A stretch of 64,000 nucleotides of DNA, from positions 250,943,199-251,007,198 of the forward strand of contig JARYHS010009186.1 of NCBI GenBank assembly GCA_031002005.1, given 5' to 3'. The position numbers and the translations under genes were made by a program. Positions 1 through 11,629 of the stretch are shown here, piece after piece. Source of the stretch: Vandiemenella viatica. Taxonomy: Eukaryota; Arthropoda; Insecta; Orthoptera; Morabidae. Under the pieces are notes generated by a model that had not been told where the DNA came from, made no database searches, and saw only the letters and a list, made by a program, of their open reading frames with translations. How positions within the stretch are numbered: position 1 is the stretch's first letter; the number at the start of each line of letters is the position of its first letter.

Positions 1-89
1 GGAGGGAAGAGTTGATTTGCAAAGCTTTCTTCCTTGTTCACACACGTCTGATTTTTTTTTTTTATTATTATTTTTTTTTTTATTTTTTT

Positions 90-134
90 AACTGCTTTAC
101 GTCTCTCAACAGCGAGGTCTTTAGAGATGGGACG
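90..134 (-). repeat. SINE1 remnant, 3' end only
   Basis: About 45 bp matching the 3' end of the main tRNA-derived SINE in this window (tail type with ACGTCTCTCAACAGCGAGG, also seen at 15030 and 10310 in the other orientation). The tRNA-like head is missing, so this is a severely 5'-truncated or eroded copy. Confidence 0.6.
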
Positions 135-140
135 TCTGAA

Positions 141-802
141 TTGTGGAGTAAAGTACATGAGACTGGTTGAGGGCGTGAATAAGGGATAGTTCGCCGATGA
201 CTCCGGGATGGATAGTGGGGGCAGAATTAAGAGCAGTATGTGTAAGAAGTGATCACGACCATAAAATATTATTTGATTTCAGATATAAGTAAATGGTAGT
301 TCTTGGAAAAAAGTTTTGAAAACGCACTTGGTAAATGGGTAGGGAGCGAATAATTAAACGACGGAGTATGCATTTTCGTTTGTTAGACTATGGCAGTCAG
401 CATCTGAGACGTGGACACCCTGTCTCCGGGTAGTTTTTGTGTTTGCAATGTTGGCAGCGAGTCCCCTGATGTCCGGCAGGCTGGTCGGTCGTTTTAAAGA
501 CGACACCTCCCCCCTCCCATTCCCCTGGTGACAGATGCCGGCCGCATTACGACCTGCGGAGCCTCTGCGATTGACTTTTATGTCCGGCAGTCGCTCACAC
601 AGATAACATGACCGCCACCGCCACCGCCGTGCATATTCCTACAAGCCACACACCAGCTGACTCAGGACCGGAATCATACTGCGCTAAGGAGACACGTCTG
701 GACTACTGTGGTGTCGTCTAGAAACCATATCTAAAGGCATTCGTTAACAGTACAGACAGAAGACAGAGAACAACCTCCCGATATTTGTCTGCGTGCCTTA
801 CG
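141..802. other. unassigned sequence, partly GC-rich
   Basis: No coding or repeat signal was recognised. 480-720 is richer in G+C than the surroundings and holds a (CCGCCA) run near 612-628. It could be single-copy spacer. Confidence 0.3.
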
Positions 803-856
803 ATAGCGTGACACCTAACGTGGTGGGTGACTGGTTAACGCTCTGGCCTCGCATTA

Positions 857-1884
857 GGCTGCTTTTCCACTAAGCGGCTAGTCTCGGGCGACCGCAGTCG
901 CTAGCGGCTAATTTTGTAGCGACTGATGTAGCGACTGCGCGTGCGACTGTATTACAAAAACTAGCTCATTTTCAAAATGGATGTCAAAGAAGTAACATGT
1001 CTTTACTTTTTAATAAAAATGAAACGAAAACGAATTTTTCTATTAACTATAAATTTATTTACATTGAAAATGCAGTGACGCATTTATATTTAGAAATACT
1101 ACAGTCTATAAAAAAAAACTGACCAAGAATGAGTTAAATATTCCAGAAAATGCTCCAATTTCATCAATAAAGTAAACACCGACGCCTTATGTTTTCGTCG
1201 GTGATGATGCTTTCAAACTAACTGATAAAGTTATGCGTCCTTACAGTGAATGAACTTTATTAAAAAAAAAAAAAAAAAAAGCTTGTTTAACCACTGGTTG
1301 TGTAGAACAAGGCGATACATCGAGTGTACATTTGGGATAGCGGCCAATAAATGGCGTATATTTCACAGAGCTTAAACACAGGAATAGATTTGTCTATAGA
1401 CATTGTTAAAGTTAGGTGTATATTGCATAATTTTATACGCGAAAGGCGTGGCGTAATGAAGATTTAGTGCAAGGTTGCCCCACCCAGCTTGGCTAGTCTT
1501 CCAAAAAGTCTCCCAAGCCGACTTGAGCAAGTTTAGGTCAGAATATTCTACTCTCCATATTCCATATCGATGGCCAAGACTCAATTTCTCTTATGAAATC
1601 TTCCGTATTTATGTCTTGCGTCATGTTGTCTTGCACAAAAAACACGTCTTTTTTTCATTCACGCCACTCTGCGTACTCACAACAATGGCGCCGGAGGCGG
1701 TCAGTCGTGCAGTGTGCATTGCGCAGTAATTTTACACGGGCTGCTCGAGTCGCGTGTTCTTTTGCAGTCGCGACGACTGCCAAGTCGCGGTCGCGTCAAT
1801 GGGTATGTTCAATGGCGTAACTGAATAAATAGGAAACGCGCGCGGCCAGCCGCCCGCGGCTAACCGCTTAGTGGAAAAGAGGCC
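857..1884. mobile_element. PIF/Harbinger-like TIR element, 3-bp TTA TSD
   Basis: Terminal inverted repeats of about 25 bp: the left end is GGCTGCTTTTCCACTAAGCG; the right end read in reverse is GGCCTCTTTTCCACTAAGCG. The flanking trinucleotide TTA is present on both sides (854-856, 1885-1887). A 3-bp TWA target duplication is characteristic of PIF/Harbinger elements, and the MADF-like coding remnant inside fits, since autonomous Harbingers carry a Myb/MADF partner protein. No DDE transposase is visible, so the copy is non-autonomous. GC-rich subterminal repeats (GCGACTG-type) lie at both ends. Confidence 0.75.
1460..1624 (-). pseudogene. MADF-domain remnant of a Harbinger accessory protein
   Basis: Reading the minus strand from an ATG at 1624 gives FIREIESWPSIWN, followed after a one-base frame change by SDLNLLKSAWETFWK. 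Together these match the MADF signature (F/L-I-x-x-I/V-x-x-x-P-x-L/I-W followed by a K-x-A-W helix). MADF proteins are DNA-binding partners of PIF/Harbinger transposases. The frame break near 1545 and a short downstream reading frame make this a dead fragment. A cellular MADF gene is unlikely because it sits wholly inside the TIR element. Confidence 0.6.
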
Positions 1885-2093
1885 TTAGGGAGCACGTCGG
1901 TGCTAATCCCCGTCCGGGCATCGAGATTTGGGTTTTAAATCGTTTTCCCAAATCACTCCAGGCGAATGCCGGGATGCTTCCGTGAAAAGGCCATGGCCGA
2001 ATTCTTCTCCGTTCCTTGTCCCCAGTGCCATCCAGCTCTCTAATGACCGTGACGAGGCGTAAAGCCATAAGAAAAAAAAATATAGCGTGACAC

Positions 2094-2585
2094 AATACAT
2101 AGATTGTGCTGGAATGTCCAGTGGACTGCTGGCGACAATTTCGCTTGAATTTATTGGCAAACACACTAACATCCACTTTCATTTACAAGTGCAATGAAAT
2201 TCGCCCACCCCCACCAATCCCTTTGGGTTGCAATCAGAGATGAGATAAGATTAGAGAAACAAGGTGCGGTATTGATGCTTAAGTGAACTAGTTCTTCCCC
2301 CTTGCCATTCAGGGGTAGAATACACAGAGTAGGGAATACTATTGTGCAAAACACTCTTTGCCATCTACAATTTCGTGTATAACAGAGGATTATATAACAT
2401 CCCTCAGACAAAACAGATTTTATGAAATTTTATCTCAAGAATTGTTTATAGCAATCTGGGAGTTGATTAATCATGGTTTTGTTTATTTTACGTGTAATTA
2501 ATTGTGAACTTGAGTTAATGAACATTCTTTTATGGAGAGAAACTATTTAAAATAACCAAGGACAGATATATTTCGTAAATATTTA
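2094..2585. other. unassigned AT-rich sequence
   Basis: Nothing recognised between the SINE target duplication and the following LINE fragment. Confidence 0.3.
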
Positions 2586-2589
2586 GAAG

Positions 2590-3902
2590 AAATAAAAATA
2601 CCTTCTGACGGGAAAATAGCGCAGGTGATTCCCGTTTTCAAGAAAGGAGATCGGAGAGATTCTAGGAATATCGACCCATGTCTCTAACATCTATATACAG
2701 TAGAATTCTGGAGCATGTCATTTGCTCTAACGTTATGAAGTTTCTTGATGAAAACGAGTTACTTACACCAAACCAACACGGATTTCGGAAGAAGCGATCG
2801 TGTGAAACGCTACTGTCTGTATTTTCGCATGACGTAATGAAAGTTATTGATGCAGAATCACAAGTTGATGCGATTTTCTTGGATTTTCAGAAAGCTTGTG
2901 ACTCTGTACCACACAACCGACGTTTAGCGAAGATTCGAGCGTACGGTACATCTGATCAGATTTGCGAATGGATACGCGATTTTCTAACTGGTCGGCCACA
3001 GTATGTCGTTGTTGACGGGGAAGCCTCTTCAAAGCTAGATGTTAGTTCGGGCGTTCCTCAAGGAAGTGTAATAGGGCCACTTCTTTTCTAAATTTTCTCG
3101 GTGACAACGTTAATTGCAGGATACGGTTGTTTCCTGATGATGCATTTATCTATAAGAAAGTTAGGTGCTCTGACGATTGCTTGGAAATTCAGCGCGTTCT
3201 GGATGTTATTTGGGAATGGTGCCATAAATGGCAGCTTAACTGCAAAAAATGCAAGGTAATGCAAATAAGTGATAAAAAGACCCCGTTTGCTCATGAGTAC
3301 AAAGTTAACAATTCAGTTGTTGACACTGTGGATTCCCTGAAGTATCTAGGCGTAACAGTACAAAGCAACATGAAATGAGACTTGCCCATAACTTCTGTCG
3401 TAGGCAAAACTAATTCTAAACTACGATTTATAGGTCGTATTTTGAGAAGTTGTAATGCTCATACAAAGAAAATAGTGTAAAAAACACTAGTGCGACTGCA
3501 TTTGGATTACTGTGGTGGAATTTGGGATCCTTATCGCAAGAGAGTGATTGACACGCTAGAGAAAGTGTAGAGGAAAGCCACTCGATTCGTGACTGCTAGT
3601 TATAGTCCTTATGTAAGTGTCACAGAGCTGATACGTGGGTTGGGCTGGGATTGTTTTCGTAGAATTTGTTGGAGAATATGCGAGAATCTTTAATTTCCGA
3701 CTGCAATGAAATACTTCTTCCACCAACGTATTTAGCCCGCAATGACAGGAGGGATAAGATTCGAGAAATAAGATGCCGTACTGATACATTTATGTATTCT
3801 CTCTTTCCTCGTTCTATTCTGCACAGAATTAGGATTGGTGCTTAACATCCTCTGCCACCCACAATATTTGTGAATTGCTGAGTATAGATGCAGATGTAGA
3901 TT
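2590..3902 (+). pseudogene. LINE-A: CR1/jockey-group reverse transcriptase, 5'-truncated copy
   Basis: Non-LTR retrotransposon remnant, second half of the RT plus C-terminus. Visible pieces in order: PVFKKGDRR (2625-2660), a frame slip, SLTSIYSRILEHVI, LLTPNQHGFRKKRS, AIFLDFQKACDSV (RT motif A), SSGVPQGSVIGPLLF (motif B, near 3050). After another slip come FPDDAFIY (motif C, YADD replaced by FPDD), KYLGVTVQSNMK, then a C-terminal GIWDPY...LEKVQRKATRF stretch to about 3680. Several stops and frameshifts make it inactive. The 3' end carries the family's ATGCAGATGTAGAT tail at about 3886-3900. Three other copies lie at 8153, 24893 and 34655. Clade assignment (CR1 versus jockey) is uncertain. Confidence 0.85.
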
Positions 3903-3905
3903 ATG

Positions 3906-5940
3906 CATGAAACAAACACTGATTAAAAGTTTTTGATTCTAAGTGTTGATGTGAGCTATGATCTTTGGCGGAAAATCTACGACGGTTTGGACTGATTTAC
4001 GCAGATAATTTTGTGTGGAAATACATGTAAGTATCTTTCATTTTCATTTAAGCGTGTTTCACGATGATTGTGAATGATTTTATATTAATTATAATTGGTT
4101 TTGTATGGATTTAATTGTTATTATTATAATTCAAGAATCGTAGGTCGGAACTTTTGGAACAATTCTGGGTGTTTCCAGAGTGTTTATTTAAGTTCGCAGA
4201 GATAGCGAGCTGAGAGAGTTGTCAGTCAGTAGTTCTGGGAAGTGTATCGCTTGATTGCTGGAACATTTGTTGCATTTGTACTTAATATCTTTGGATGGAG
4301 GCGATATCTTCACAGAAAAATAAACACAGTGGAAAGTATACATGAGAACGAAATTTTTCTCGGCGTTGAGAATTGATGTTGTTTTCTCGAGAGACTAGTC
4401 GAGTAATCAAGGTGTTCCCACACCATATTTCGGCGATCTGAAACTCCGTCGCCATCTTTTGGTTAATTCGTCGAGTAATTATTTCTTACAACAAAATACC
4501 TATCAATGGGTTATAAGGGATCGGACGTAATCTGTATGCAATTATGATTTTAAATTTAACAGAAATGAAAACAGGGTACTTGATTAATCATTTTAATTGT
4601 TATGGGAATACCTGTATGTCGTAAAAAAACGAAAAGGAATAACTATGTTGAGCGAAAGAAGTTCTGTGCGTAATGGGTTTTTTGTGTTAGAGAAAAGGTG
4701 TGATTATTATATTTGCGAGAGTGGTCGGATGTTGAATGTCGAGTCGTTATGATCTGATTTTGCAATATTCATCCTCATTATACAAACTGCAAGAGTTTGG
4801 AGTTAAACAAAAAAGAACTGTATTAATCATAAGAAATGGACGATAAGATTTTATGAAGTTTTTATAAATGGTGCATTGATAATAATTCATATCCCCCATA
4901 TTAAACATTAATTGATGAAATTTATCATGAATAAAATTAATTCTATTTCTGATGTCGCAATTAGTGCGACACTTCAACGTTAAAGTAAAAATGATGCATT
5001 TATCCAAATTCCCGTCCTCCCTAGTTATTTGCGTGATGTCTGCAGTATAAAATTTAAACTAGTTATTTTTACGTTCGCCACGACTCGTGTTCGATGAAAC
5101 CTCAATCGACCAGTTCGATAATATACTTCGTGTGGAAATATCGCATCATAACTATGCATAAAAAGACGGATATGAATTCGGGAGACGAAAATACTGATAC
5201 GATTAGATAAACGAGTCACCTACTCCCGACCCAAAAAATGAAAGAGTTATTAAAGGAGGTATTGGCCTATTGGCGTGCAGGTAAGGGTAATGTGTTAGTC
5301 GATCAAACTAGTTGGCTGTATTAAAGAGATATTAAATCCACACACGTGTCCGTATTGCGGTATGCAAACTAAATATCGACAGGTGGAACATTAGCCTCAC
5401 TTTATTGTACCGGCAGACGCGTTGATTAAAAACTCTTAATGGGAAAAAAACTTGATGTTCACTCAACGTGAACATAGATCGGGCGTTTTAATTTTCTATT
5501 TCCAATTAAGGTTTATCTCGTGGGACACATTTAGTAAAATACAGCTTCACGGTCACCTGATGAAGTAGCTGATTCACTTCTGGGAGTTTATTCGTTCAGA
5601 GGAGAGCTTGACATAGTACAACAAAAGTACTTCCGTAATATTCTCAAGAAACGCAATTTCAGTTTTTCGTGGAACGTAATTCCCAGAACTTTTCCATTTT
5701 AAACGGCATACATGCTAATGATATCAGTTTTTCTTTGTGTTACCTAATTACTCCATTCGATAAAACATAAAATATAATTGATATATTTACGTTATGTGTA
5801 AGTTTTTCTTAACACGAAGAGCGTTATGTTGCATCCATATGTGTAGCAGGTTATCTCTCAACAGTGATTTAGTCTACCTTTGACAATAAACAGCGTATTT
5901 ATTCTACCGCTCTACAAAACTTCAATACTTCTATATTATA
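3906..5940. other. unassigned AT-rich sequence with one Penelope-like motif
   Basis: No gene recognised. 4366-4470 resembles the arms of the inverted-repeat element at 11.64-12.88 kb: a self-complementary CTCGAGAGACTAGTCGAG block, then CATATTTCGGCG and CGTCGCCATCTT on the plus strand. It is a diverged relative. The rest is AT-rich with no repeat I recognise. Confidence 0.35.
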
Positions 5941-7383
5941 CTAGCTGACCCGGCAAACGTTGTTTTGCCATATAAATAACTTTCAAGTAATTTCTAGTGT
6001 AGACAAAAAATAGCTTACTTATTGTAAGTATGTATGTATGTAAGAATGTGTATATTGTATGTATGTAAGAATGTGGTATATGCGTGAAATAGGCATGGAG
6101 CGCTGTGAACGATGAGGGAATATAAAAATAACAAAAGGCAAACATTATTTTTAAGTTATTATAATTTATTCCTTAAAATTATATATAATTAATTAATCAA
6201 TTACGACAGTAACACTAACAAACAATATCAATCTCTTAATGCTATAGCGTGTGTTTCAATTTCAGGTAGTTGCACTTTTCCTGACGCGCAACACATCCCA
6301 GCTGGCTCATTTTTGAATTTCAGAGCATGACAATGCAGACATTCCTTGTCCATAGCACCAACTACCACTTTTGAATGAGAATAATATTCAATATCGGGCT
6401 CATACTGGAATGCTAGACGCAGGAATGAATCATATGTAAATGCTCGATGTACCTGTTGTCGTTGTTGGTCATTTGTTCTGCGTCTATTGACTGTGAAACG
6501 GCGTGATTGTCGTTGTTCTAATCTTATGACTTCATTGCGTTCAGCTCGTGTATCTTCTGGCTCTTCTTGATGCAATTGCGCCATTCTGACACGTGCATCA
6601 GTATTTTGTTGCTGGATTTGTTCTTCGGTTCTTTCGGATCTTCTATTTCGCAAGTTTCGAGATTTACTTGTATTACGGCTCAAATCAGCCCCTTTGCGTT
6701 TTCTTGGCATTGCTCACTGTACAAAACACACATAAATAGAATTAATGAAATTAGACATCTGGCGGGGATAACTAATTAAATGACTATTGATCAGTTATCG
6801 ACCGGAGATTGATGGAATCGACTAAATATCCATAAAAATACTAACATTCAAAGAGCAAATGAATACTTACGTGGCCCAAGGACATCGCAGTTAAAAAAAA
6901 AAATTAAAAAAATGCGAAACTAAAAATGAATATTTTAACCTGCTCTGAATACCTGAAAAAATAATTAAAAAAAAAAAAGAATTTAATTTGCTCTTTGAAT
7001 ATTGATTTTGTTTTGAGGATATATTGGTTTCATCAATTAATTCTGATTTAAAACAGAAACTTACGTATTTTAATGTTGGTTTCTTTATCTTTGGAAACAG
7101 TTGAATGCCTTAAAAAATAAGGGTTGATCGTAGAAGGGTGAAAATTTAGGATTGTATGTATTTTTGTATGTTGTATCATAAAAAAATAAAAAATAAAAAT
7201 TTTGTCTAAAAAATAAAAAAAAATTAGGGGTGGACTACCCTTAACATTTAGGGGGATGAAAAATAGATGTTGGCCGATTCTCAGACCTACTCAATATGTT
7301 CACAAAATTTCATGAGAATCGGTCAAGCCGTTTCGGAGTAGTATGGGAACGAAAATTGTGACACGAGAATTTTATATATAAGA
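5941..7383 (-). mobile_element. Helitron, deletion derivative with intact ends
   Basis: Read on the minus strand the element starts TCTTATATATAAAATTCTCG (7383 leftwards) and ends in a hairpin GGCAAA-CAACG-TTTGCC followed by CTAG (5941-5944). Flanking bases are A (complement of 7384) and T (complement of 5940), the A|T insertion without duplication expected of rolling-circle Helitrons. It contains the N-terminal part of Rep/helicase (6226-6710) but no Rep HUH or helicase motifs, so it is non-autonomous. A TATG/GTATGTA microsatellite lies at 6025-6070, and AT-rich filler lies between 6780 and 7250. Confidence 0.85.
6228..6710 (-). pseudogene. Helitron Rep/helicase, N-terminal fragment
   Basis: A 160-codon open frame. 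It begins with a basic, RNR/Q-rich, coiled-coil-like N-terminus (residues 1-90; repeated ERN/EQRQ patterns). It ends with a zinc-finger-like segment KECLHCHALKFKNEPAGMCC and GKVQLPEI (about residues 121-150), the usual lead-in of animal Helitron replication proteins. Full proteins exceed 1000 residues and have an HUH nuclease plus a PIF1-type helicase; both are missing because the element is internally deleted. The start at 6710 is chosen because MPRKRK is the typical basic opening. No sign of host function. Confidence 0.75.
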
Positions 7384-8102
7384 TATTGACAGTATTAACA
7401 TAAGAAAATCGTTCTCACGATATTATTTACCATTTCACTATGAACAACTCGTCACCTGTGGTATCTTACAGTAATGTCCATGATTAGTTCAGTCCCTCAT
7501 AATACGAAAACGTTTCTATCATCCGTCTAGTCTGGCTTTGATTTTACACATCTCTTTATTCCTTGGAGTCGGTCAATGTATATTTTTCTCGGTATTCCTT
7601 AGAGTAGTACCTTATATCAGATATTTATTTATATTAATAATTGTCATTGTTTATATTATTATATTTAATTAAATATATTACTAACATACAGGTTTTTATC
7701 CATCACGAAAAAACGAGTGTTACAATTTTCTTACTTAATCTGGCAACTGCATGTATATTCCTTACATTTGACAGTGTTGAAGAAGTGACCATAAATTACC
7801 AAAGGGTAGCTCCATTTGAAAATTATGTACCCACTGCTTCGTCTCGCGTTTCTCAGTTCGAAATGTATTTATTTTTCCTTTTTTTTCTCGTTACAAGTTG
7901 CGTAGATAGTTCGTGTTAATCAATATAGAGGGGGAAAAGGGGGGGGGGGCTGGAGACCTCACCATAGTAAGTTTCGTTAGATCTCGATCGTTTACCCGAA
8001 CGGTACGCTTGTTATGTTGCCACCTGGCTGTGGAACGTGTAACTTGTGTTTGTATCTGTGTTTCCGCTTGTGAAATGTGTAATATATCGCCCAAAAACCA
8101 CA
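7384..8102. other. unassigned sequence
   Basis: AT-rich, with a poly-G run at 7941-7950. No element or gene recognised. Confidence 0.3.
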
Positions 8103-8152
8103 GTCAGGACTAGAGGTGGGCAAAGTGACTCACTAAAAAGAGCGGTGCTCAT

Positions 8153-9022
8153 TTCTACATCTACATCTATACTCTTCAATTCACAATTACTGTGCGTGGC
8201 AGAGGGTGCTAAGCACCAATCCTACTTCAGTGCATTCCAATCCCGAACAGAACGAGGAAAGAAAGAATACATAAATGTATCAGTACGGCATCTTATTTGT
8301 CGAATCTTATCCCTCCTGTCATTGCGACCTAAACAAGTTGGCGGAGGAATTATTTCGTTGCACTCATAAATTAAAGATTTTCGCATATTCTCCAACAAAT
8401 TCAAACGAAAACGATGTCGTCTGTCGACCAAACAATCCCAGCCCAATCCGCGTATCAGCTCTGTGACACTTACGTATGGACTGTAACTAGCACTCACGAA
8501 TCGAGTGGCTCTCCTCTGTACTTTCTCTAACGTGTCTATCAATATCTTGCGATACGGATCCCAAATTCCACAACAGTATTCCAAATGCGGACGCACTAGT
8601 GTTTTGCACGCTATTTCCTTTGTATGAGCAACTTCACAAAATACGACCTATAAAACGTAGAGTTAGCTTTGCCTACGACGGAAGTTATGTGCAAGTCCCA
8701 TTTCATGTTGCTTTGCACTGTTACGCCTAGATACTTCAGAGAATCTACCGTGTCAACAACTGAATTGTTTACTTTGTACTCGTGAGCAAACGGGGACTTC
8801 TTATTATTTATTTGCATCGCCTTGAACTTTTTTCAGTTTTGTGTAAGCTGCCATTTACGGCACCATTCCGAAATAACATCCAGATCGCGCTGAATTTCTA
8901 GGCAATCGTCGGAGCACCTCACTTCCCTATAAATTAGTGCATCATCAGCAAAAAATTGCATCCTGCAATTAACGTTGTCACCGAGATCGTTTATAAAAAT
9001 TAGGAAACAAAGTGGTCCTATT
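8153..9022 (-). pseudogene. LINE-A copy 2, RT 3' part, 5'-truncated
   Basis: Minus-strand copy of the same family as 2590-3902. It runs from SVIGPLCFLIFINDLGD (motif B, near 9010) through FFADDALIY (motif C, intact ADD), SLKYLGVTVQSNMKWDLHIT, RPHLEYCCGIWDPYR, KVQRRATRFV, and a C-terminus ending MYSFFPRSVRDWNALK (to 8222). The 3' tail (TACATCTACATCT on the plus strand) starts at 8155. It is broken by a stop or frameshift near 8600 and 8820, but is better preserved than the first copy. The 5' end stops abruptly after motif B, as expected from incomplete reverse transcription. Confidence 0.85.
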
Positions 9023-9545
9023 ACACATGTGATCATTCAGTGAAAAGAACTAGTTCTTCTGAACGGTTCACTTGCTCACTTTAAATAAAAAGAATGGTTG
9101 TTTCGTTTTATTTACATTTAGACAGATTTCGTACATTAATCTCAAAGGTGGTTATTTTCACTTATTTTTCTATAATACTGATTTTATAATACCGGATTAT
9201 TTTCGTTCAGAAAAAAAACCATTTCAAAGCATCAATGAAATACTGTTCCGGTTCCGGTTCCTGGGAATTTTTAAGAGGCTAGTTTTATTATAATAAATCA
9301 TTGTTAGTTTTACGTTGATTTATTTATTGGTGGAAAGACAAAGTACAATCACCATTAGGAAACTTTTTGCCTTAAATCAAATGCAAATTCCTGTTCATAA
9401 ATAATATTTTAATTATTTTTTCACTCAGCAGCCTAGTTATTTTTTCTGTGTAAATTACACAGCTTTAGAAGGCCGTCGGGGAAGTGATCAGTCTGTAGGT
9501 CGAGCCACTTGACTGGTGCTGGTACGCACCGTCACCACATTTTCT

Positions 9546-9942
9546 TTAGGGAGCGTCCATAAACCACGTAGCTCCATTTTGGCCTCCTGTTAACCCTCTC
9601 CCCCCCCCCCCCGCACGTACCGATACGTGACTTTCACTTCTCCCCCCCCCCCCCCCGCTATCTCTCCCCAAGCAGCATGTGTGTTTTTTTTTGTTCCTTT
9701 TGATTCCAGTGGACATTTTGTACTGTTTTCTCTTGTCAGACTATCGTAAATTACATACGGGGATAATTAAATGAAGGAAATAAATATTCACATCCTGTTG
9801 TGCGTTATGTACCTCTTTTTAATTGTGAAACCACACGACCTGGCTCTTAAAACTCCCCACCCCGCCCCGAAGCACAGCGTAGCCTTCCAGCCAATTCCTC
9901 CCTCCCCCAGACCGATCCACGTAGTTTATGGACGCTCCCTTA
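9546..9942. mobile_element. MITE with 3-bp TTA TSD (GGGAGCGTCCATAAAC family)
   Basis: The left terminus GGGAGCGTCCATAAACCACG (9549) and the right terminus, reversed, GGGAGCGTCCATAAACTACG (ending 9939) form inverted repeats. TTA flanks both sides. Poly-C tracts lie at 9599-9613 and 9643-9657, and an AGCGTAGCC motif sits near 9880. Relatives are the 14502-15456 element and the fragment at 30497-30555. TTA duplications fit a PIF/Harbinger-like family, but no transposase is visible. Confidence 0.75.
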
Positions 9943-10140
9943 TAGCTGGCACTCACTCGATTGAAGTTATCTCGATTGTAGTTATTTCAAACGACATCGT
10001 GTTTCATCAGACACCTTCGCCAAACAAACGGATCGCGGTCTCCAAGGAGAATCACCGTTCACTTTTAGTCAGTAACAGCTCACTCACTCTTCCAAAAGAA
10101 CTGGTTCACGACACATCTCAATACAGGACGGCCTTTATAT

Positions 10141-10342
10141 GGCGTTCTGGCCTCGCATTCGGGAGGACGGCGGTTCGAATCCCCGTCCGGGGATCCAGAT
10201 TTGGTTTTCCATGGTTTCCCAAATCACTCCAGGTAAAATGCCGGGATGCTTCCTTAAAAAGGCCATGGCCGAATTCCTTCCCATTCCATGCCCCCATCCA
10301 TTCCCGTCTCTAAAGACCTCGCTGTTGAGAGACGTAAAGCAG
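10141..10342 (+). repeat. SINE1 copy, 5'-truncated
   Basis: Starts inside the tRNA-like head (GGCGTTCTGGCCTCGCATTC). It has an intact B box GGTTCGAATCC at 10172-10182 and the conserved body CCATGGTTTCCCAAATCACT, and ends with the GCTGTTGAGAGACGTAAAGC tail. The tail type differs from the GACGTCGACGAGGCGTAAAG type at 29.8 and 60.8 kb, so two SINE1 subfamilies coexist. Confidence 0.85.
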
Positions 10343-11629
10343 TATACGGGGTCCAGGACGCTAGCCTTGTATGGAATGGTGGTACTAATGGATATTATTG
10401 TGGTATTGACAACTAGTTGGCCAATTTTATTGGTTAGACTTTTAATGAATTTTCCTGCGGTGTGGAGAAATCCACCAAGACTTGCAAACAGATTTTAGCA
10501 ACCTGTATGAGAGCACATTTCACACGAATTGATCTGTTTGAGTTTTGTACTGTTGAGTCAGCGCAATTACTCTTGACGACAAACTATTTATTCTGCTTTA
10601 ACGATCTGTAACTTGGCATGCCCTACATTTCTCTGTCCGAAAACACAGTCTCTTTCATACGTCATTGACGTATACCATAGACGACATATGTCATTAAGAC
10701 GTCACTTATTTTTTCCGGAGTTTTCTCAGATTACGTTATTTCTGTGTCCATTTTCTGGTGTTGCGTCGAATAATTACCTAAGCATTTTGCAGCCTAGCCT
10801 ATCAATTTGTGAAATTCTAGAATTACTTCCTTAAGTTGTAGTCTCCGAAGGATATATAGCTTCTGGCAAGGACAACTATGTTGTAATGTTTTAATTTTTC
10901 TTTAAGTGGGAACATCTTTAAATGCAGTAATTCTAAGTTATTCTGAATGCCCTCCGGAGTTTCGAGGCTGTTTCTGTGTTGGACAATATCTCCAAACCTG
11001 AAGGCACAATTATTTTTTTGTGTTTAAGTTTGGAGGGAAATTGTGAAGATCAAGGTCCAAGCTAAACGTTTCACAAATCCGGATCATACCGCAAATTGAT
11101 TCTCTCTCTTATAATTTACACTGACGGAACACAGTCTTCTTAGATGAGACTTATATAGTTTCTGCGATGGCATCGTGATGTGAAAATAGTCTTGTGAATG
11201 CAACAGTACAGATTTCTCTTTCTCCGTAGACAATAAGCCAGAGAAAATATTCTGACTAGGGAAAAAATTTGATTTATAGGTTGGTATGATTTTTCTATCT
11301 ATGGCATTGTGCCTCACTGTGTGATATGATATTCTCTGCTAGTAATTGTATGATTTTTGCGGCTTAATACACATGTGATGCCTATTGCGCTTTTATCACT
11401 CTGAATATTGTGATTAATCTTTTTGCTGGAAGCAGCTTGTGAGGAACATGACTTCACTAATCGTGTAATTTATTATTAAAGAATATGTTTTTCTTTAAGC
11501 TTATTAAGTAACCTTGGAATTACAGTTTTCCAAGTCAGATAAATTCAAACAAGACACAAGGAAGTAAAGGAGGATATCTGGTTACTAAAAATTTTTATGG
11601 GAAGAAGATGGCTTGAGAAGCTGACAGTA
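10343..11629. other. unassigned AT-rich sequence
   Basis: No recognisable gene or element. Confidence 0.3.

Larger units (their letters stand above)
803..2093 (+). mobile_element. SINE1 copy with 12-bp TSD, split by a Harbinger-like insert
   Basis: The 12-bp duplication ATAGCGTGACAC at 803-814 and 2082-2093 brackets the copy (815-2081). The tRNA-like head (TGGTGGGTGACTGGTTAACG) lies at 821-840. The body resumes at 1888 with CCCCGTCCGGGCATC and runs to a GGCGTAAAGCCATAAG tail plus A-run at 2072-2080. The SINE is non-coding and depends on LINE machinery. The middle is occupied by a younger element (857-1884), so this SINE was in place first. The B box is degenerate (GGTGCTAATCC instead of GGTTCGAATCC). 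Confidence 0.85.
8103..10129. mobile_element. hAT-type element, 8-bp TSD, carrying a LINE and a MITE
   Basis: The left end TAGAGGTGGGCAAAGTGACT (8111) and the right end ...GGTTCACGACACATCTCAA (to 10121) match the two ends of the complete hAT element at 14739-15328, in inverted orientation. The flanking octamers GTCAGGAC (8103-8110) and TACAGGAC (10122-10129) agree at 6 of 8 positions. A LINE-A copy (8153-9022) and a TIR MITE (9549-9939) were inserted later. I see no transposase coding region. Confidence 0.65.

Noticed and set aside
1475..1820. Plus-strand frames in the Harbinger-like element
   Set aside because: They are antisense to the MADF remnant and to its leader.
10150..10200. True tRNA gene from GGTTCGAATCC
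   Set aside because: The same B box recurs in several dispersed copies followed by a shared 150-bp body and A-rich tail, so these are SINEs. No cloverleaf with an anticodon stem was found.
9771..10313. 180-codon open frame on the plus strand
   Set aside because: It runs across the end of a MITE, a hAT end and into a SINE, so it is a chance frame through non-coding repeats.
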